Assembly (NCBI GenBank): GCA_020881915.1
Contig: JAJFPB010000001.1
Span: 5,270,001 to 5,334,000, forward strand
Source: Paramyrothecium sp. XJ0827
Taxonomy: Eukaryota > Ascomycota > Sordariomycetes > Hypocreales > Stachybotryaceae
Direction: 5' to 3'
Length of the DNA: 64,000 nucleotides
Shown here piece by piece: positions 8,713 to 18,223 of this stretch. The notes under the pieces were generated by a model, which had not been told where the DNA came from, made no database searches, and saw nothing but the letters and a program-made list of their open reading frames with translations. Numbering within the stretch: position 1 is the stretch's first letter; every line of letters starts with the position of its first letter. The translations under genes were made by a program, and so were the position numbers.

Positions 8713-11088
8713 TTACTGACGCTTGGCTTTTGCCAAAGGCCCCCAGTTCGGCTCCGGATTGGTTTGATAGCGGACCAAGCGCGGCCCTTGGGCACGGCCC
8801 AGCTTTGCCAGGTTTTCGTCGAAAACCAGCGTATCGTCGGGTTCTGCAATGTTGTAACCCGAGAAGTCCATGCGATCGAACTCCTCCTCATCCTCGGCCG
8901 ACTGTGGCTTGCCCTTCTTGTCCTTGATCTTCTCGCCCTTCTGGCCCTTGCCGGGCGTCTTCTCGTTCGCCGCGGAATCATCCTTGCCGTTGCCTTCGGC
9001 TGCATGGACTTCCTCCGGTTTTGGAATTGTTATTCCGCCATTGGTAAGGATTTTATACGCCGGCCGCTGGGGCATCTTCGCCAAATAGTCGAGCCTGGTT
9101 GGACTGATAGGAGACTTCTGGCGAACCCACTCCGTCATAATGCGCCAGATGACAGGCCAAGGCGCATCTGTCTTAATGCTCCCTGCCCTGCAGTGGCTTC
9201 GCGTGGCTCGATATCCGAGGTGGATCAACGCTCCTTTGAACATGTCATCTGGTGGGGTCTGGCAGTAGAGAACGTGTGCCAGTTTGGCAGGCACAATATA
9301 GAACGGGGCACGATCTACTATCGCGTGCTCGTCATCCTTTAATTTTGCCGGTTGCGATGTATTCGAGTCCGCAGCTGCGGCTGGTGCGACAATATCCTCA
9401 GCTTGCTCATCGAGCGCGGTCTTCAGCATGCCCTCCAATCTTGTCAGCGTGCCATAGACCTCGGGGTCCGCTTCTGGGATTTGTCCAAGAATTCGTTTGA
9501 TGAAATCATTCGAGTGTATCCGACCAGCGTACATGGGGCCGGTGATGTGCATTTTGTGTCCGCAGAAACGGCAGTTTCGATCTGCTGTTGGACCCTGCGA
9601 GGCGATATATTTGTAGAAGAAACCATTGCCTTTTACGTTTGGCGATTTTTGGCTCCTCATTAGAGGTTGCGTTTCCCAGGAGCTGCAGCCGTGGTCGCAG
9701 TTATAGACAATCATTGTTTTCGAGGCCAAAAACTTGACGGCATTGGGCGACTTCTCCACCTTGATGAAAAGCTTGGTGTAGAAATCGATGGAGAGAGACA
9801 GCTGAGGTTCGATGTTCAGCCCGTAACGCGCAGCGGAAGTGGCGACGGCGTTGAGGATAAGGCGCAGGCCGGCTTCATGCGAATGCAATCCCTTGACTGG
9901 CAACCCTCCGTACAGAGCAAAAGTCTTCTCGGCATAGCTGTGCCCAGCCCAGACTGCACTGTCCGTGCACGTTATGCACAGAAGACCTCCGTTGTCTCTC
10001 ACGGCCTGGACTGCGGCATCGAGAAAGGGCGCGGCCGTGCCATAAGGATCCAAATCGATCACATCAAACTTGCCACTGCGGGTTGGGTAGCCGCGGGCGT
10101 CCCGGTTGGAAAGGCCATCGGCAATCGCACGGTACATGAGGGCGAGTGCATCCTCGTTGGTGACGGTGATCTTGTCCTGAAGACCGTTGTGATCCACATT
10201 GGATTGAATCGACATGGCGGCTGACGCCGAGAGATCATTGGCCTTGATTTGCGTAACAAAAGGGATCTCATGCGCATATCGAAGGGCTCGGAGACCCGAC
10301 GCCGACAGTGCGTCAAGAATGGTAAATTGTGGCTCTGGGGCTTGCTGCTCCTTGGTGTCTGTATCCGGCTCCTTCACAGCCGGCGGCTCCTGGGCCGCAT
10401 CCGGGTTGGGCGCATCTTCTTGACCTTCTGTGACGGGAGGTTCTACGCCCTCAATGATCGATTTCGCGACAGCTTCCGATACAGTAACGTGAGGTCCATC
10501 TGTGCGTGGCCTCTTCGAGTCTTGCGCCTCCTCACCTCGGCGCTTTCTCTTGGAACCCGCATTATTCGACTTCTTTTGGGCCCGTTGCAGTCGCGCAGCC
10601 TCTCTCTTCTCCATAAGCTCTTCGCCAAACGCCTTGATCGCCAAGACGGACAGATCGCGGTTATACTGCTGAATCGGATTGTAGAAGACCTGCTGGACCT
10701 CCCTCGTATCCTCACCAATCTTGGCGCCCTCGGGAATCAGGATGGTCGCCTTGCCCTCCGTAACAGTCTGGAAGGACTTGCCATCCTTGACAACTTCCGA
10801 CAGCATCCTGGCTGGTACCGGGTTCTTCGGCGCAAGATGTGCGACTTTTTTTGCTCGAACGGCGAATGCCGCTAGTGTCTTTTGTACGTCGGTCCTTTCA
10901 GCCCTTTCACGACGGAGGAGTTTCCAGTTCCTGGAGGCGGATCTTAAGCGCACTTGGCCTGTATTCTGGATGGAGATCCTCGATAGGCACGGGGTTGTGG
11001 AGGTTGCAGGGTTTCGGAGAGGTCGCAACGCAGGATTACATAGTCTGTGTACGGGAGCTGGTCGAAGTAGCCCTGGGAGCGCAGGCAT
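8713..11088 (-). CDS. TRM1: tRNA (guanine(26)-N2)-dimethyltransferase Trm1
   Basis: S-adenosylmethionine-dependent enzyme forming N2,N2-dimethylguanosine at position 26 of cytosolic and mitochondrial tRNAs. One exon, 791 aa. The family core is clear: VFYNPIQQYNRDLSVLAI near the start of the catalytic domain, LDALSASGLRALRYA (SAM-binding loop), the active-site DLDPYG (about residue 345) and C-terminal zinc-type CRFCGHK. A long acidic/basic insertion (about residues 170-265, with KRKRRGEE) splits the N-terminal part, and the tail is Lys/Glu-rich. About the first 95 residues precede the usual family start. They are rich in Arg, Pro and Ser and nearly free of acidic residues at first, which suggests a mitochondrial presequence. 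An inner Met at about residue 95 could yield a nuclear/cytosolic form. Confidence 0.95.
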   Translation of the reverse strand: MPALPGLLRPAPVHRLCNPALRPLRNPATSTTPCLSRISIQNTGQVRLRSASRNWKLLRRERAERTDVQKTLAAFAVRAKKVAHLAPKNPVPARMLSEVVKDGKSFQTVTEGKATILIPEGAKIGEDTREVQQVFYNPIQQYNRDLSVLAIKAFGEELMEKREAARLQRAQKKSNNAGSKRKRRGEEAQDSKRPRTDGPHVTVSEAVAKSIIEGVEPPVTEGQEDAPNPDAAQEPPAVKEPDTDTKEQQAPEPQFTILDALSASGLRALRYAHEIPFVTQIKANDLSASAAMSIQSNVDHNGLQDKITVTNEDALALMYRAIADGLSNRDARGYPTRSGKFDVIDLDPYGTAAPFLDAAVQAVRDNGGLLCITCTDSAVWAGHSYAEKTFALYGGLPVKGLHSHEAGLRLILNAVATSAARYGLNIEPQLSLSIDFYTKLFIKVEKSPNAVKFLASKTMIVYNCDHGCSSWETQPLMRSQKSPNVKGNGFFYKYIASQGPTADRNCRFCGHKMHITGPMYAGRIHSNDFIKRILGQIPEADPEVYGTLTRLEGMLKTALDEQAEDIVAPAAAADSNTSQPAKLKDDEHAIVDRAPFYIVPAKLAHVLYCQTPPDDMFKGALIHLGYRATRSHCRAGSIKTDAPWPVIWRIMTEWVRQKSPISPTRLDYLAKMPQRPAYKILTNGGITIPKPEEVHAAEGNGKDDSAANEKTPGKGQKGEKIKDKKGKPQSAEDEEEFDRMDFSGYNIAEPDDTLVFDENLAKLGRAQGPRLVRYQTNPEPNWGPLAKAKRQ

Positions 11089-12789
11089 CGATTGTGTCTA
11101 CTAGAACCGAGACAGATCCCGAAGCAGGAAAGAAAAGAGAAAAAAAAAGCCAAGCGCAAAACCCGCGACTCCACTGGTTCCCTTAGTTGCAGAGGTGCTG
11201 CAGGTCGCGATCCCAATTTTTTTTAGAATTCTGCCATGAGCAAGCTAAGGCGGTGAAGCTGGGCGATGGTGGGGTGTTTGATGGAGCGCTGCCGCATGTT
11301 GCCCTGCAAGGTACCCTGATCAAGCACCTTGTTATTCATCCATCCATCCATCTCCATCTCCATATAAATCCGGCAGTTCGCAGCAGATGCCAAGCGTTCC
11401 CGGGGCAAGGTTCACCTCTTGAAACCGGCACGGTTCGCCAAGAAATCTTGTTCGAACCTCTGTGCGATGAGGTACCACTCGAAATTTCGGGTCTTGATGT
11501 ACATGATGGAGCACTGAGACCGCCTTTCACACCGGTTCCTGGAGACGCTCACGTAAGTGCATCTGTGGTGAGATCGATCAGTTTTTTTTTACATTACACC
11601 TGCCAGCTGGGCATAGGCTGAGATCGGCCGCTCCGTTTCATCGCAGTGGCCGTTTCTGAAATTACATTGGCTTTGGACAACGGGGGTCCCCGCCTGACAC
11701 TCGAAAGAAGGAACCGAATTCGGCTTTAGAAAGGTAAGAATGCCGCTCCACGTTACACTCTCGGATGACTGGGTGTTGTCGCCTATCCGGCTTTGTTTTT
11801 TCCTTCTCGCATGGGACACAGTCGGGATCCAACTGCGTTACACAGAGAGGTCCACCCCATGGTTCATGTGACAGGACGTATTACCCAACTCCACCAACCT
11901 ATGTTCCATCCTGTCAGCAAGGCTGAGCCTCGCCTACCATAGCCATGGCCAACTTGAAAGGCTTCGGTCGCCCGTCCCAACACGTCACTTCTTATTTTAG
12001 TTACACGAATTGTGCGTTTGTGCATTTGGTTTCTGGACGCCTTCCGCTTGGAGTTGGCTGCCACACACTTCTCAGGTCTGCGATCTCCAAGGATTGAGTT
12101 GGAGTTGAGGAAGTCGAGTACGAGCCGGCTTGCTCATTCGCATTGTACTTGGAAACCCTTGTTTCCACATCTCACCATTTACGCTTAAAAGAACAGGGGC
12201 CTGGCTCTTTTCAATCTTACCATCTGACAGGTTGAAGCTCGGTCCTCCCACCAAATTGCCGGATGAGGAAGTCTTCCATATTGGTCGGCCAGGGCCGTGG
12301 TGCGGCTCACTCCTAGGGCTTGAGCCAAGCGAGGTGGTTCCGTCCACGATCCACCATCACAGATAATGTGACGGATACCGAATTAGCTGTAGGCAGCCTG
12401 ACAACCTCTGGTAGGGAGGTCAGACAGCTGCGGTTGTAGTCGTCCGCAGTGACTTCCTGCCAAACCAACAGGCTGGGCGCGCTTGCTTCATGGGCATCTG
12501 ACTCAGATCTTTCGTAGAAGTCGATGGAGCTTGCTCGGCAACTTAACGAAGCTGTTGGCGAGAGAGACTCTGGTGGCGAGAGCCGCTGCTGCCTTTTCCT
12601 CTCGAGTTCAAAACCCTCCTCTCCCCTCCGTTTCGCCCAGTGTGGATTGTCTGCACCGTCTTACACCATCTTTGTCCTCTGTTTTGTATAAGTAAGCTTT
12701 GGAGTCTTTCCCGGCCACCAGAGGCACTCTTTTGCAAGACGAACCAGGACAGATACCGTATTTCATTCGCCAAACTCAGAAGGCTCGTC
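11089..12789. other. Intergenic region between divergent TRM1 and SLATT genes
   Basis: About 1.7 kb with divergent promoters. It contains T/A homopolymers, a short ATCC/CTCCAT microsatellite around 11336-11362 and CT-rich sequence before the SLATT start. No convincing gene was found. Confidence 0.45.
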
Positions 12790-13608
12790 ATGTCTCAACC
12801 ACCGAAGCAACCAAACAGCAATGTGGCGGAGATCCTCATGTTCCCGCCAGCACCTCCCAGCCATAGCGGCCAGTCGACACCGGCCATCAACGAACAGAAG
12901 AACGATCGACGCCTCAGTGTTCCCGTGTCTGGGCTTAACGAGCAGTCCGGGGTGCCGCGGCATCGCTTTCTCTCGTCGACTGAGTGGGCCATACTCGCTC
13001 ACGGCATCGGAGGCATCAAAGACGTCGAGCACCCCAAAGTGATCCATCCACGCGGCTTGTGGTGGCCGCATCGAGGCATGCCGCAAGGCCTGTACCGAGA
13101 TGTCGTCACCCAACGCACACGATACTACTTCATGTTCCACTACATTAGTATCCTCAGATGGCTTCTCATGGTGCTGCAGCTCTTCCTTGGAGCCGCCCTC
13201 ACGGCTCTCGGTTCCGTGTCCTTCCGCGACGGCACGCCAATTACCATCCTCGGCGCGGCCAACACCATCATCGCTGGCCTGCTCGCACTTCTGCACAACA
13301 GTGGGCTTCCCGACCGCCACAAGAACAACATGTTTGAGTTTGAGAGGTTGCAGGACCACATCAAGGAGCTCCTCGAGAGCGGGCTCATTCCGGCGGACCA
13401 GACCCTCGACCAAGCGCTGGCTGGGTGTTTCCACGCCTATCAGGACGCAAAGGCAACAGTTGCCGACAATATGCCACTTTCATACAATTCGCGACGCGCC
13501 CCACAGCCTCGACCCGTCGGAGGTCGACAGAGCGTCATTATGATGCCTTCATCGAGACTATCGGGCGCGCCTAACGTCGGAGTCGCGTCCCCCAGTCAGC
13601 ATGTCTGA
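12790..13608 (+). CDS. SLATT-domain (fungal type) two-helix membrane protein
   Basis: 272 aa, single exon, start chosen at the ATG giving MSQPPKQ. The reading frame continues upstream to 12640, but that stretch looks like leader sequence. A disordered N-terminus is followed by a conserved block including GLWWPHRGMPQGLYRDVV. Two hydrophobic segments come next (about residues 116-140 and 148-167, separated by a short loop with FRDGTP), then a charged helix with FEFERLQDHIKELLES, and a Pro/Ser-rich tail. This layout matches the fungal branch of SLATT (SMODS and SLOG-associating 2TM effector) domains, whose bacterial members are predicted pore-forming effectors of nucleotide-signalled defence systems. 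The fungal role is not established. The family call rests on recognition of the pattern. Confidence 0.75.
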   Translation: MSQPPKQPNSNVAEILMFPPAPPSHSGQSTPAINEQKNDRRLSVPVSGLNEQSGVPRHRFLSSTEWAILAHGIGGIKDVEHPKVIHPRGLWWPHRGMPQGLYRDVVTQRTRYYFMFHYISILRWLLMVLQLFLGAALTALGSVSFRDGTPITILGAANTIIAGLLALLHNSGLPDRHKNNMFEFERLQDHIKELLESGLIPADQTLDQALAGCFHAYQDAKATVADNMPLSYNSRRAPQPRPVGGRQSVIMMPSSRLSGAPNVGVASPSQHV

Positions 13609-15023
13609 AAGGACAGGTCGCTGCGCTACCCTTTTTCCAAAAACACAAATACACAGAGAGAGGAAACGAAGGCCATGATTGGGACGAGAGGGAATACCGT
13701 AATAAGGTCAGACGCGGACTGGTAATTGGGTCATGACATCTTTGCCATCGGGCTGGGTCGCAAGGGGCGAGTGGAGTTCGGATATGCAAAATACCTTAGG
13801 TTATTGGAATTGGGTCTTTTTTTTTGCAAGAGGGGGACATATTCGCTTCCCATTTTGTTGATTATCTTAGCTGGAAACGGGCAACTTGACTGTTGCTAAT
13901 GTTAGTTTATAATTAACACTCATCCCGATGCCCACGTCCCGAAGTTTCCTGCAGGTCGCGCTGCGTGTCTAGAACACGATGTGTCAGATAAATCTCAAGC
14001 TGTTCTGGCCTGGGAGATTGCCTATTTGGGGCTCGACTAAACGACCGTACTCCAGCTTCCATTGTTTGTCAAATGGAAACGGCTCCAAACAAGATCGCCA
14101 GCCCTGTTTAGGTTGCGATGAGCCAGATCAACGCCAATGGACTGGACCCTGTCGAGCCCTGTTAATATTGCTAGCGGCCGCGACTATCGACGCTGGGGCC
14201 CTCGCAGCCACTGAAGGTCGCGCGATAGACACGTTCCCCATGAGCCAAGTTCGAGTTAGATTGATCGACTCCTCCTGGGCAGGGGGGTTGCTAAACATGG
14301 ACGGGGCCCCCTCCACTCGTCCCACACGATACGCTCCTAAGCGTCCCAGAGTTGATGGCCCCGGTTTCAGTTTCAAGTCAGTGCAGGAGCTTCCTCTTGG
14401 TTGCGGGAGCGGATCTGCAGCCACTAGTCCGCATGCTGCAGGTCCCGTTGGTTCTGGTGAAGTTGTTTTAGGGGAGGGCCTCTTTGGTGGTTTTGGTTCG
14501 GCGCCTCCTTTTTTTTTCTCTCTCGATGTTTTAGAGCCGTCACTTCTTTGGCCCCCCCCTGCTGCATGGGCCCCCGTTTATAGATGACGATGGCCTTGCC
14601 TTGCCTGTAATCGCTGGCTGGCGCCTCGCCTCGCCTTACTGAACAGGTGCTGATTTTCACCGGGTGCCTTGTCCTGCAGTGGATTGATCCTGCGGCTTAT
14701 TTAGTGTCAACGGTCGTCCCTTTCTGGCGGCGCCCCTCCGCCGGCTCCCTTCCCTTGAGGACACTGAACATAATCGCGCTGTTCCTCTCCTTCATGTTAC
14801 ATCGTCATCCGCATTTCCATCTTGTTTTTCTTGTTTCTCGACCAGCCTTTCCAGTGTATCGTCCATTTGACATGGTGACGATGGTGCAGCGGTGAAAGAA
14901 AGAAGACTAAAGAATTGCTATTGCAAAAAGCAGCTAATAACTTACTGTACTGATTGTAAAACAACACGCGTCGCTCGCTAGAACTTGTGTCGTCGGCGCA
15001 TCCGGCCGTCTGCCACGCTCGCC
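13609..15023. other. Intergenic region between SLATT and GT31-like genes
   Basis: About 1.4 kb holding the 3' end of the SLATT gene and the promoter/leader of the glycosyltransferase. An open frame at 13979-14587 was considered but shows no domain or codon pattern that I trust. Confidence 0.45.
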
Positions 15024-16625
15024 ATGCTCTTCTCCAGGGGGCCGCCCACTTCCACCTCGAAGCTCATCCAGATCCTGCTCACCTTCACCGTCGTGAGCCT
15101 ACTCATTCATTTTACGCGCGTGGCGCAACCTCACAAGCTTCTGCCTTTTCGCGTGGACGACGAGTTGCCGTCGGACAGCAACTTGTCGCCGGAGGAGCAT
15201 TACTTGGCCCGGCTGGCGACAGAATGCCAGCTCACCAACGAAACATCGTGGGTGTCCTGGAGGGTCCAGCATACCGAGGAGTCGAGTGAATGGACTCCCA
15301 CAAACGATGTTCACCTCAACTTCCGTTCTAATCGTCCCAAGATCCTTTCCCTGGATCGCGTCAGCCGCCACGACGTGCATACGAAGGGCAGGCTTCAGCT
15401 CTCGGTGCCCAACAGCGCACCGCCGGGTCATGTCGACGCATCGGAGATTCTGTTCGGCGTGGCCACGACCTACGGGCGCATCGCTGAGCATGATTTCACG
15501 CTATTGAAAGCGTGGTCGCGCTGGCTCACAAATGGCCAAGGAAACGGAAACGGCGCCAGCCTCATTGTTATGCTGCACCAAGCCACCGACGCCCAGGTTG
15601 CGGAAATCGATACGAAACTGCAAGCCGTCGGCATTGATGCCTACGTGACCACCACCGAGGAGGCCATGTCCCTGGCTCGCAGATATTACGAGCTCGCCCG
15701 CATCTTGAAGCAGTTCAGCGCAAATTTGGAGGCCAACGGTCAGCACAAGCGCTGGTTCGGCTTGGTCGAGGACACCATCTTTTTCCCCGGCTTAACTTAT
15801 CTAATTGACCGTCTCTTCTCGTACAATACCGACGAGACGCTTTACCTTGGGCTGCCAAGCGAACAGGCCGACTGGGAGACTCAGGACGGGAACCTCACGA
15901 CTTACGGAGGCGGTGCGGTTTTCCTGACCCGCTCAGCCCTGGGCACAATACCCAGACTTTCCTGTTTCGAGACGGGAGGATCAAAGGGCCCTGTTCGCGC
16001 CAAGAACTGGGACGTTTTGCTGCAAGAGTGCATCGAGCGGAATGTGGAATGGAAAATGCATGTTCTCCCGGGGTTCTACTCCCCCAACGACGAGACCCAC
16101 GACCCGGCGGTTGGAAGCTACGAGACGGGTCTGCAGCCATTGATTCTGCACCGCTACGAAGACCGTCACCAGCTGGACGTCGGCAAGGCACACCTCGTGA
16201 CGAATATATGCGGCGAGGGCTGCTTCATGCAGCGCTACGTCTTCCACGATAACTGGGTCCTGGTGAACGGTGTGTCAATCACGGAGTACCCTGACGGCTT
16301 GGAGCACCAGCACAAAACCGACGCAAAGGCCGAGGAGGGCGAGGAAAAGAAGGAGAAGCCGCACGTTGCCAAACATCTTATAATCGACGAGGATGAAGGG
16401 GTGCAGCGCAAGGCCCTGGCCTGGAAGGGACGAAAAAACGTGTGGCGGCTCATGGACTCCGCCGTCGACAAGTCCGGCGCCGTGTGGCAGGCCTACATCA
16501 GGAAGGCCGACACGACGCACAGCACGCCGCAGACCATGGAGGCGGACTCGATAGATTCGGTCATCGTACTGGTTTGGGAGAATGAACGACTGCAGCGACA
16601 ATCTAGACGGGGCTTGTTTTTCTAG
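15024..16625 (+). CDS. GT31/fringe-like type II membrane glycosyltransferase
   Basis: 533 aa, single exon, starting at the ATG of MLFSRGPP; an in-frame ATG 39 nt upstream is possible. A short cytoplasmic basic N-terminus, one membrane anchor (about residues 12-32) and a lumenal domain fit a Golgi type II enzyme. The body has the fungal GT31/DUF604-like order: FGVATTYGR, a FGLVEDTIFFPGL stretch where the metal-binding acidic motif belongs, YLGLPSEQADW, and GGGAVFLTRSAL. The usual DDD/DxD is reduced to Glu-Asp-Thr (about residue 249), so metal coordination may differ or activity may be weak. Donor and acceptor sugars cannot be inferred. Confidence 0.78.
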   Translation: MLFSRGPPTSTSKLIQILLTFTVVSLLIHFTRVAQPHKLLPFRVDDELPSDSNLSPEEHYLARLATECQLTNETSWVSWRVQHTEESSEWTPTNDVHLNFRSNRPKILSLDRVSRHDVHTKGRLQLSVPNSAPPGHVDASEILFGVATTYGRIAEHDFTLLKAWSRWLTNGQGNGNGASLIVMLHQATDAQVAEIDTKLQAVGIDAYVTTTEEAMSLARRYYELARILKQFSANLEANGQHKRWFGLVEDTIFFPGLTYLIDRLFSYNTDETLYLGLPSEQADWETQDGNLTTYGGGAVFLTRSALGTIPRLSCFETGGSKGPVRAKNWDVLLQECIERNVEWKMHVLPGFYSPNDETHDPAVGSYETGLQPLILHRYEDRHQLDVGKAHLVTNICGEGCFMQRYVFHDNWVLVNGVSITEYPDGLEHQHKTDAKAEEGEEKKEKPHVAKHLIIDEDEGVQRKALAWKGRKNVWRLMDSAVDKSGAVWQAYIRKADTTHSTPQTMEADSIDSVIVLVWENERLQRQSRRGLFF

Positions 16626-16860
16626 AGCATGATGGGCATGTGGGTATGTCTGGCGTTTATGTTGGGAATCTGATACCTCAAGGCTGGCCCGTCACAGTTT
16701 ATGTATATCCTTGGACCTAGAAACAAGACGGGGGGCTTCTTATTTCAACTTCTTTTTTTTTCTTCTCTCTCCTTGTTCTACGAACATGAATGCCCCATCG
16801 TGATGTTGTTACATCCCGTTAGATTTTACAAAAGAATGGTTGGGGTCATGCAAGATGGCC

Positions 16861-17553
16861 TCAGTGTGCGTTGACTTGCTTCCACAGCTCCGGCGTGATC
16901 TCGTAGTACTTCTCCTGCTTGCTCGCGTCGTGCTCGGCGGGTCTCGAGATGCCTTTCCCTGAAAGTTTGAGTTTCTCCTCCGTCAACTTGACCATGGCCG
17001 CGTTCTCCTCGAGCGTGGTGATGGTGACGAGGTCCAGCTGCGGCCCGCCCAGGCGAGCAGGCGTAAACGCCCACACAATGGCCAGCCGCATTGCCTCGAC
17101 GCCATACCCCCGGCCCCTGTGCGCCGGGTCGAGCATCACGCCGACGTCTCCCGCACGCACGGGCCGCCCGTCCCTCTGCCAGTCCTTGATGGCGCCGAAC
17201 CCGCCGAGGCCAATCACCACGCCCCGGTCCGCCGCGGCGTCGGACTTGAGGCAGACGACCATGTTGACGCGGCCGGGCCCGCTGACGACTACGCCGCCAT
17301 CGGGGCCGACGACGGTGGGCGTCCTGAGCGACTCGAGCTGCTGCGCGATGTACTTGGCCGAGGTGGCCGGATCTATCTGGCGGGCCGCCGGGTCCCCGGC
17401 GTTGGCTGGCGCAGAGAGGAGCCGAGCGTGTGAGGGGGCATCTTCGAGTCTGACGGTGCGCAGGAAGATGGGCAAAGCAGGAGACTCGATACGAGTGTGG
17501 AGATGGGAGGTTTCTTGCAAGCCGGCGGACATTTTTGAAGACTGGTCAACCAA
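16861..17553 (-). CDS. GNAT-family N-acetyltransferase (RimJ/RimL type)
   Basis: 230 aa, single exon; the alternative Met at residue 8 is equally possible. It shows the RimJ/RimL-like order: FLRTVRLEDAPSHARLL near the N-terminus, a GLGGFGAIKDW strand, then DVGVMLDPAHRGRGYGVEAM. The RGRGYG loop (about residue 143) is the acetyl-CoA pyrophosphate-binding motif A, and TTLEENAAMVKLTEKL-like helix residues follow. Such enzymes acetylate protein N-termini or small amines with acetyl-CoA; the substrate is unknown. It is convergent with the GT31-like gene, about 235 nt away. Confidence 0.82.
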   Translation of the reverse strand: MVDQSSKMSAGLQETSHLHTRIESPALPIFLRTVRLEDAPSHARLLSAPANAGDPAARQIDPATSAKYIAQQLESLRTPTVVGPDGGVVVSGPGRVNMVVCLKSDAAADRGVVIGLGGFGAIKDWQRDGRPVRAGDVGVMLDPAHRGRGYGVEAMRLAIVWAFTPARLGGPQLDLVTITTLEENAAMVKLTEEKLKLSGKGISRPAEHDASKQEKYYEITPELWKQVNAH

Positions 17554-18223
17554 TGTGTATAGCTATGGATTTGGGGTGAGGCAATCGCAACTGTGGCCTT
17601 TTATTAAAGACTTTATTCAAGCACTGGCCTGGTATATATCGTTCTGAAGCCCACATAGCATGTGGTATAACCGGCAAAACACCCTTGCAAGAAGTATACT
17701 CCCTCCTGGATGGCGATAAGCGTGGTCGAGATGAGTCAATCTCACAATGGTCAAGAAAAAAGGTTCCTTAAGAGGTCCCATCGTATGGATAGATCAACCA
17801 TGAAGGATGGCTAAGAATACTGTACGTGGAGAGATGGGCTAGCTTATTGGAACATCTATTGGTAACTCATCCCTAGCCGCTACAACGCGGTGACTCAAAA
17901 TGCCCAAAAGTCCAGTCGCATAGTGCTGACCTTCCAGATATGGATTGTTAGCTCCGCCGCACAGAGTTAGGACTGTCCACCAAGCGGGCGGAAAGGGACA
18001 AGCCGGCGCATGGCTCGGAATTAGGCTCCGGTGTGGTCGGGAGTTCGGCACACCAGGTGAGAAGGGCCAGCCTCGAGGACCTGCGTGACCCTGTCAATCT
18101 CACAGTGGCACGGCAGAAGTAATCAGCAGTGACGGGGTTTTTGCTCTGTACGTCGTATTTATCATGTTCCAGCTAAGGCTTCCACTCATACTACGCTATT
18201 TTCTTAATCAAGCGCTCTCTAAT
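17554..18223. other. Intergenic spacer between GNAT and Spo7-like genes
   Basis: About 670 nt between two minus-strand genes, expected to contain the GNAT promoter and the Spo7 3' untranslated region. Nothing distinctive is visible. Confidence 0.45.

Noticed and set aside
13979..14587. 202-codon plus-strand frame
   Set aside because: No domain, irregular composition, and opposed by equally long frames on the other strand; it lies in the promoter region of the GT31-like gene.
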